Source of the DNA: Meridianimarinicoccus zhengii
Lineage (GTDB): Bacteria > Pseudomonadota > Alphaproteobacteria > Rhodobacterales > Rhodobacteraceae
DNA: 62,251 nucleotides
Direction of reading: 5' to 3'
NCBI RefSeq assembly: GCF_003254465.1
Contig: NZ_QDFI01000020.1
Location: 1-62,251 of the forward strand
Positions 57,376 to 62,251 of the stretch are shown one piece after another; positions within the stretch are counted from its first letter, which is position 1; each line of letters begins with the position of its first letter. The position numbers and the translations under genes were made by a program. The notes beneath the pieces are model-generated. The model was not told the origin of the DNA. It saw nothing but the letters and a program-made list of their open reading frames with translations, and did not search any database.

Positions 57376-58323
57376 ATGAAAACGCTCTCGACTCTCACCG
57401 CAATCGCCGCTCTTGCCATCGCACTGCCGGCGCAGGCCTTCACGCTGGACGACCGCTTCACCGACGCGGATGGGGACCTGATCGCAGACATCCCGTCCGA
57501 TCCGTCGCAGCTTGTCGATCCGTCCACGCTGATCTTCGCCTACACGCCCGTCGAGGACCCGGCAGTCTATGCCGAGGTCTGGCAGGGCTTTCTCGACCAC
57601 ATGGCCGAAGTGACCGGCAAGGATGTGCAGTTCTTCCCGGTTCAGTCCAACGCGGCCCAGATCGAGGCGATGCGCGCGGGCCGTCTGCATGTCGCCGGCT
57701 TCAACACCGGGTCGAACCCGCTGGCCGTTGCCTGCGCGGGCTTCCGCCCCTTTGCCATGATGGCCGCCGAGGATGGGTCGTTCGGCTACGAGATGGAGAT
57801 CATCACCTATCCCGATTCGGGCATCGAGACGGTCGAGGACCTGCGCGGTCAGTCGATGGCCTTCACCTCGGAAACCTCGAACTCCGGCTTCAAGGCGCCG
57901 TCGGCGATCCTGATGGCCGAGTTCGGCATGGTCGCAGGCGAGGATTTCGAACCGGCGTTCTCGGGCGCGCATGACAACTCGATCCTCGGCGTCGCCAACA
58001 AGGATTACCTTGCGGCGTCCATCGCCAACTCGGTCAAGGGCCGCATGATCGACCGGGAAGTCGTGTCCGCGGACCAGCTGGTGACGATCTATACCTCGCA
58101 GACCTTCCCGACGACAGGCTACGGCACCGCCCACAACCTGACGCCGGAATTGCAGGACGCGATCCGCGAAGCGTTCTTCACCTTCGAATGGGAAGGCAGC
58201 GCGCTGGCCGAAGAATTCGGCCGCAACGGCGAGGATCAGTTCATCGAGATCAGCTTCCAGGACGACTGGTCCGTGATCCGCACGATCGACGAGGCCAACG
58301 GCGTCGTCTACAACTGCAACTGA
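57376..58323 (+). CDS. phnD: Phosphonate ABC transporter substrate-binding protein
   Basis: 315 residues. Sec signal peptide (about 1-21, ending ALPAQA), then a periplasmic binding protein of the PhnD group: LIFAYTPVEDPAVYAEVWQGFLDHMAEVTGKDVQFFPVQSNAAQIEAMRAGRLHVAGFNTGS and the FTSETSNSGFKAPSAIL ligand loop. It binds phosphonates or related phosphorus compounds. AGGGG precedes the ATG at 57376. A hairpin with a T-run follows the gene and should make phnD mRNA more abundant than the downstream genes. Confidence 0.93.
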   Translation: MKTLSTLTAIAALAIALPAQAFTLDDRFTDADGDLIADIPSDPSQLVDPSTLIFAYTPVEDPAVYAEVWQGFLDHMAEVTGKDVQFFPVQSNAAQIEAMRAGRLHVAGFNTGSNPLAVACAGFRPFAMMAAEDGSFGYEMEIITYPDSGIETVEDLRGQSMAFTSETSNSGFKAPSAILMAEFGMVAGEDFEPAFSGAHDNSILGVANKDYLAASIANSVKGRMIDREVVSADQLVTIYTSQTFPTTGYGTAHNLTPELQDAIREAFFTFEWEGSALAEEFGRNGEDQFIEISFQDDWSVIRTIDEANGVVYNCN

Positions 58324-58339
58324 TCCTTCGGGACATTCC

Positions 58340-58376
58340 GGCGCGGGCGGCCCCGGTCGCCCGCGCCCTTGTTTTT
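58340..58376 (+). terminator. Intercistronic terminator/attenuator between phnD and phnC
   Basis: 10-bp perfect stem GGCGCGGGCG / CGCCCGCGCC with an 8-base loop, followed by CTTGTTTTT. It lies 17 bases after phnD. Partial termination here would give more binding protein than transporter, a common pattern in ABC import operons. Confidence 0.7.
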
Positions 58377-58386
58377 CGGAGCCCCC

Positions 58387-59208
58387 ATGCTGCATCTCGA
58401 AGGCCTGTCCAAGACATACAAGACCGGCGACGCCGCGTTGCGCGACGTGACCCTGACCGTGCCGGAAGGCCAGATCATGGGGCTCATCGGCCCGTCCGGG
58501 GCTGGCAAGTCCACGCTGATCCGCTGCATCAACCGGCTGGTGGAACCGACGGCGGGCAAGGTCATGCTGGGCGACGTGGATCTCGTGCGGCTGGGCAAGG
58601 CCGACCTGCGCCGCCAGCGCCGCCGCATCGGAATGATCTTTCAGGAATACGCGCTGGTCGAACGTCTGACCGTGATGGAGAACGTGCTGTCGGGGCGGCT
58701 GGGCTATGTGCCGTTCTGGCGCAGCTTCCTGCGGAAATACCCGGCAACAGACATCCAGAACGCCTTCCGGCTGCTCGACCGGGTCGGGCTGATGGACAAG
58801 GCCGACAACCGCGCAGACGCGCTGTCGGGCGGGCAGCGGCAAAGGGTCGGCATCGCGCGGGCGCTGGCGCAGGAACCTGAGCTGCTTCTGGTCGACGAAC
58901 CGACCGCGAGCCTCGATCCAAAGACATCGCGGCAGATCATGCGGCTGTTGACGGAAATCTGCGCCGAACGGGGATTGCCCGCCATCGTCAACATTCACGA
59001 CGTACCGCTGGCGCAGCAGTTCATGCAGCGCATCGTGGGCCTGCGCGCGGGCCGGGTGGTATTCGACGGCACGCCGGACGAGCTGACCCATGACGCGCTG
59101 ACGACGATCTACGGTGAGGAGGACTGGAACGCCATGCGCGCCGGCGACGACGAACAGGCCAAGGCCGAGGCCGACGCACGCGACCGCATCGCGGCTCTGG
59201 CGCAATGA
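58387..59208 (+). CDS. phnC: Phosphonate ABC transporter ATP-binding protein
   Basis: 273 residues. Walker [15 protein letters not shown]-loop [18 protein letters not shown], signature [15 protein letters not shown], Walker [14 protein letters not shown], and [11 protein letters not shown] with the switch His. The [16 protein letters not shown] stretch is typical of PhnC. The ATG at 58387 has GGAG six bases upstream; an in-frame TTG at 58369 lies inside the terminator. ATGA overlap with the next gene. Confidence 0.93.
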   Translation: MLHLEGLSKTYKTGDAALRDVTLTVPEGQIMGLIGPSGAGKSTLIRCINRLVEPTAGKVMLGDVDLVRLGKADLRRQRRRIGMIFQEYALVERLTVMENVLSGRLGYVPFWRSFLRKYPATDIQNAFRLLDRVGLMDKADNRADALSGGQRQRVGIARALAQEPELLLVDEPTASLDPKTSRQIMRLLTEICAERGLPAIVNIHDVPLAQQFMQRIVGLRAGRVVFDGTPDELTHDALTTIYGEEDWNAMRAGDDEQAKAEADARDRIAALAQ

Positions 59209-60011
59209 CCGTTGCCGCCTATCCCACGCGCTGGCGCCGCCCGCCGCAGATCATCAAGGATCGTCGCTGGCGCATCGCGGTGCAGATCGGGATCGTCGTC
59301 TACCTGATCCTCGCCATCGGCACGGTCGATGTGAACTGGGCGCGCGTCTATGACGGGCTCGAACGCGGGCAGCGCTTCGTCATGGGGTTCCTGCAACCGG
59401 ATTTCACCAGCCGGTGGCGCGACATCAGCCAAGGTCTGGTCGAAAGCCTGACCATGACGCTGACATCGACCGTGGTGGGCGTGGCGATCTCGGTGCCCAT
59501 CGGCATCGGTGCCGCGCGGAACCTCGCGCCGCCATGGGTCTATTACGTCTGCCGCGCGATCATCGCCGTGAGCCGCGCGCTGCAAGAGGTCATCATCGCC
59601 ATCTTCTTCGTGGCGATGTTCGGCTTCGGCCCCTTCGCGGGGTTCCTGACCCTGTCCTTCGCCACGATCGGCTTCATCGCGAAATTGCTGGCCGACGATA
59701 TCGAGGAGATCGACGAGGCTCAGGCCGAATCGATCCGCGCCACGGGCGCCTCGTGGCTGCAACTGGTCAACTACGCGGTGCAGCCGCAGGTCATGCCGCG
59801 GCTGATCGGCCTGTCGCTCTATCGGCTGGACATCAATTTCCGTGAAAGTGCCGTGATCGGCATCGTGGGCGCTGGCGGGATCGGGGCGACGCTCAACACC
59901 GCCATCGACCGCTATGAATATGACAGCGCGGGGGCGGTCCTGCTGATCATCATCGCCATCGTGATGGTGGCGGAATACGGGTCCAGTTATCTGCGGAAGT
60001 TCCTGCAATGA
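59205..60011 (+). CDS. phnE: Phosphonate ABC transporter permease 1
   Basis: 268 residues, about six membrane helices. Binding-protein-dependent permease loop [61 protein letters not shown], the PhnE signature. First of two PhnE-type permeases that would form a heterodimer. Overlaps phnC and the second permease by 4 bases each. Confidence 0.92.
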   Translation: MTVAAYPTRWRRPPQIIKDRRWRIAVQIGIVVYLILAIGTVDVNWARVYDGLERGQRFVMGFLQPDFTSRWRDISQGLVESLTMTLTSTVVGVAISVPIGIGAARNLAPPWVYYVCRAIIAVSRALQEVIIAIFFVAMFGFGPFAGFLTLSFATIGFIAKLLADDIEEIDEAQAESIRATGASWLQLVNYAVQPQVMPRLIGLSLYRLDINFRESAVIGIVGAGGIGATLNTAIDRYEYDSAGAVLLIIIAIVMVAEYGSSYLRKFLQ

Positions 60012-60820
60012 ACGGCATCACCCATTTCAGCCAGGTCTGGTCCCACCGCACGCCGCGCGCGCGGCTCGCGCTGTGGGTTGGCTGGGCTGCGCTGGTGGCA
60101 CTGTTCGTGTGGTGCTGGCAGTTGATGACCGCCAACACGATCTGGTTCTTCGTGCAGGACGCCCCGCGGCAGGCTGCCGATATCGGGTCGCGCATGATGC
60201 CGCCGCGCTGGTCGTACCTGCCGGAACTGTGGGCGCCGCTCTGGGACACGATCAACATCGCCACGCTGGGCACGCTTGGCGGGGTCATCATGGCGGTGCC
60301 CGTGGCGTTCTTGGCGGCGCGCAACACCACGCCATCGGCCCGCATCCTGCGGCCCTTCGCACTGTTCGTGATCGTCACGTCGCGGTCGATCAACTCGCTG
60401 ATCTGGGCGCTCTTGCTGGTGGCTATCATCGGGCCGGGACTTCTGGCGGGGATCGTGGCCATCGCGCTGCGGTCCATCGGGTTCGTCGGCAAGCTCCTTT
60501 ACGAAGCGATCGAGGAAACCGATGCCCGTCAGATCGAAGCCGTGGCCGCGACCGGCGCCAGTGGCGCGCAGGTCCTGTCCTACGGGATCGTGCCGCAGAT
60601 CATGCCCGCGTTCTGGGGGATCACGGTGTTCCGCTGGGACATCAACATCCGCGAGAGCACGATCCTGGGGCTTGTCGGTGCGGGCGGCATCGGGCTGAAG
60701 CTTCAGGCGTCGCTGAACACGCTTGCTTGGAGCCAGGTGACGGTGATCCTGCTTCTGATCCTCGCCACGGTCGTGCTGAGTGAATGGGTATCGGCCCGGA
60801 TGCGCCATGCGATCATTTGA
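60008..60820 (+). CDS. phnE: Phosphonate ABC transporter permease 2
   Basis: 270 residues, similar layout to the first permease: about six helices and the loop EAIEETDARQIEAVAATGASGAQVLSYGIVPQIMPAFWGITVFRWDINIRESTILGLVGAGGIG. Two PhnE genes in tandem are typical of alphaproteobacterial phn transporters. No C-P lyase genes follow in the window, so the imported compound is processed by enzymes encoded elsewhere. Confidence 0.92.
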   Translation: MNGITHFSQVWSHRTPRARLALWVGWAALVALFVWCWQLMTANTIWFFVQDAPRQAADIGSRMMPPRWSYLPELWAPLWDTINIATLGTLGGVIMAVPVAFLAARNTTPSARILRPFALFVIVTSRSINSLIWALLLVAIIGPGLLAGIVAIALRSIGFVGKLLYEAIEETDARQIEAVAATGASGAQVLSYGIVPQIMPAFWGITVFRWDINIRESTILGLVGAGGIGLKLQASLNTLAWSQVTVILLLILATVVLSEWVSARMRHAII

Positions 60821-61251
60821 CCGCCGGCGGCAGGATGGGCCTGTTGCCGTGGCGGCCGGGACACCTGAACCGCTCTTGGATCGTCCGGACGTGCAGCGGC
60901 ACGGCGCGCGATGCCTCCTGCGCGCGGGCAAGCGCGGGAAGGTAGCGTTCCTTCCTTGTTCCGGCCACCGCTGCCGCGGTGGCGCCGGCCCGTCCGGCGA
61001 CCCTGTGCCCCTCTGCCCTGTCGGCAGTCAGGGTTCATCAAAGCGGCGCTGGGGCGAGACATGCGCCCGATGGACCGGCCTGCACGGTTTCCACGGCGTA
61101 GGGGTGAGTTTGCCAGCGCCCCCGTGCCGTGCCACGCCATGCCGCCGCGCCGCGAACCCGGCGCAAGCGCTGTGTCGTCCGTTGAACCGGGCGGGGTGAT
61201 CCGTCCGACCCGACCGGGCCTTGTGCCCCAACGACCAGAAAGGAACCGACC
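60821..61251. other. Gene-poor spacer after the phn operon
   Basis: 431 bases with no recognisable gene on either strand. The sequence is GC-rich and keeps several frames open, but the translations are Arg/Pro/Gly-rich without family features. It contains the promoter of the downstream gene, not resolved. A decayed gene is possible. Confidence 0.4.
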
Positions 61252-62058
61252 TTGACCGATCCCGTTCGCGCCCGCCATGAACTGGCCTGTGACATCGCCC
61301 GCGAAGCCGGTGCCGCGGCCCTTGCCATGTTCAATGACCGCGACGCGCTGATCGTCGAGGCCAAGGCCAATCCGCAAGACGTGGTCAGCCGTGCCGACCG
61401 CGAGGTTGAAACGCTGGTTCGTACACGTATCGCCGCCGCATTTCCCGATGACGGGATCATGGGCGAGGAACACGCACCCACGCAAGGGCGCAGCGGCTTT
61501 ACCTGGGTGATCGATCCGATCGACGGGACCATGCCGTTCCTGTCGGACCTGCCGCATTGGTGTGTCGCCATCGCGCTGGTGCAGGATGACGACACGGTCG
61601 CCGCGGCGACCTATGTGCCCGTGCCCGACCTGTTGTTCGACGCGCTGCGCGGCGGGGGCTTTCGCTGCAACGGGGTGGCGCGGCACATTCCGGCAGACAT
61701 GGCGCTCACCGGTGCGATGACCGCCATCGGGGCCAGCCACCGCACACCGTCGCACGAGATCGCGGCGCTGATACATCGGCTGCTGGATGCAGGCGGCGTC
61801 TTCTATCGTAACGGATCGGGCGCGATGATGCTTGCGGACGTCGCCATGGGGCGACTGGCGGGCTACTACGAGCCGCACATGAACGCGTGGGATTGTCTTG
61901 GCGGCATTCTGATGGTGGCGGAGGCCGGCGGTCGCACCGCGCCTTTCGACATGCAGGCCATGCTGACCGGGGGTGGGTCTGTGCTTGCCGCGGCGCCCGC
62001 GGCCTTTGCCCCGCTCGCCCGGATTGCCGAGAGCGCCGGGACCCGCTCCGGCGTGTGA
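61252..62058 (+). CDS. Inositol monophosphatase family phosphatase
   Basis: 268 residues. Metal-site motifs GEEHAPTQG (Glu), WVIDPIDGTMPFL (Asp-Pro-Ile-Asp-Gly-Thr) and AWDCLGGILMVAEAGG (WDxxG) are intact. Family members dephosphorylate inositol phosphates, histidinol phosphate or adenosine 3',5'-bisphosphate; the substrate here is not clear. The start is TTG at 61252, with AAAGGAA upstream; conserved residues begin soon after. Length is normal. Confidence 0.88.
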   Translation: MTDPVRARHELACDIAREAGAAALAMFNDRDALIVEAKANPQDVVSRADREVETLVRTRIAAAFPDDGIMGEEHAPTQGRSGFTWVIDPIDGTMPFLSDLPHWCVAIALVQDDDTVAAATYVPVPDLLFDALRGGGFRCNGVARHIPADMALTGAMTAIGASHRTPSHEIAALIHRLLDAGGVFYRNGSGAMMLADVAMGRLAGYYEPHMNAWDCLGGILMVAEAGGRTAPFDMQAMLTGGGSVLAAAPAAFAPLARIAESAGTRSGV

Positions 62059-62150
62059 GACAGCGCGCGGCGGGCCCTTTCGCAAGGGACGAGCGGATAC
62101 GGTCCCGCGATGCGCGGCCCTGGCGCCCGCGTGTGCCGGATTGCCCTGTT

Positions 62151-62251
62151 TAGAGCATGTCGCGTTTAATCGGCTTGGTACCCCGCCGCTTTGAAGAAGT
62201 TGTTGCACTCTTCATCGGTGAACAGGTCGCACACATGGCCGACGGCCTGCC
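62151..62251 (-). mobile_element. End of an IS630-family insertion sequence (cut by window edge)
   Basis: The element's end appears to start at the TA of 62151-62152 followed by GAGCATGTCGCG, likely its terminal inverted repeat, since IS630 elements insert at TA. The transposase end lies directly inside. The other end is outside the window, so size and second repeat cannot be seen. Confidence 0.55.
62166..62251 (-). CDS. IS630-family transposase, C-terminal end
   Basis: The minus strand reads QAVGHVCDLFTDEECNNFFKAAGYQAD and then TAA (62168-62166). This closing pattern, CDLF-x3-EC-x2-(F/Y)F-x-AAGY, is the usual C-terminus of IS630-type DDE transposases. The rest of the gene is beyond the window edge. 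Confidence 0.7.
   Translation of the reverse strand, partial: QAVGHVCDLFTDEECNNFFKAAGYQAD

Overview
The window reads as chromosome of a high-GC alphaproteobacterium, most likely order Rhodobacterales (Roseobacter/Paracoccus group). The evidence is a complete dcw (division and cell wall) cluster in alphaproteobacterial order running into lpxC, bamD and recN; an ETF-ubiquinone oxidoreductase; a phaA-phaB polyhydroxybutyrate pair; a GAAC-N7-GAAC type LexA box; and a small RNA with the CCUCCUCCC loops of the CcsR/'cuckoo' family known from Rhodobacter.

Layout. 1-7.9 kb: the end of an unidentified gene, an MFS transporter, and a corrin block split over two divergent arms (cobA-cobB leftward, cbiD-cobK rightward). 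The rightward arm continues by overlaps into a DNA glycosylase and a serine esterase, and an HNH endonuclease follows. 7.9-10.05 kb: an AT-rich island holding a DUF262 protein overlapped by a HEPN-type protein, a likely defence or toxin module. 10.07-17.4 kb: pyruvate carboxylase (leftward), a GH19 muramidase/chitinase-like protein, a UvrD/PcrA-type helicase under an apparent LexA box, and a stand-alone receiver protein. 17.4-18.26 kb: a long spacer carrying a cuckoo-type sRNA on the minus strand. 18.27-42.05 kb: mraZ-rsmH-ftsL-ftsI-murE-murF-mraY-murD-ftsW-murG-murC, then a small coiled-coil stress protein and a palindrome-rich spacer, then murB-ddl-ftsQ-ftsA-ftsZ-lpxC-bamD-recN.

42.07-50.4 kb: a membrane protein of unknown role and greA (leftward), ETF-QO, a TPR protein overlapping ispE, a convergent polyprenyl diphosphate synthase, a DUF2007 protein, a TrmN6-type methyltransferase and a small YdcH-like protein. 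50.45-52.46 kb: phaB and phaA (leftward). 53.0-56.1 kb: a leftward operon of a His-rich DUF2796 (ZrgA-like) protein, an ABC ATPase, an FtsX-type permease and a DUF3299 protein, probably metal (zinc) related. 56.4-57.2 kb: a decayed moeA. 57.3-60.8 kb: a phosphonate-type ABC transporter phnD-C-E-E behind a Pho box. 61.25-62.06 kb: an inositol-monophosphatase family protein. The last ~100 bases are the end of an IS630-family element.

Most genes are packed with ATGA-type overlaps, so translational coupling is common. Four genes appear to use TTG starts with good ribosome-binding sites (response regulator, bamD, ispE, the inositol monophosphatase). The most unusual signals are the DUF262-HEPN pair, three arrays of four 11-bp direct repeats with a GTCAT core (7856-7932, 2928-2971, 32365-32408), the cuckoo-type sRNA, and the palindromic block before murB. 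No tRNA, rRNA or CRISPR array was seen.
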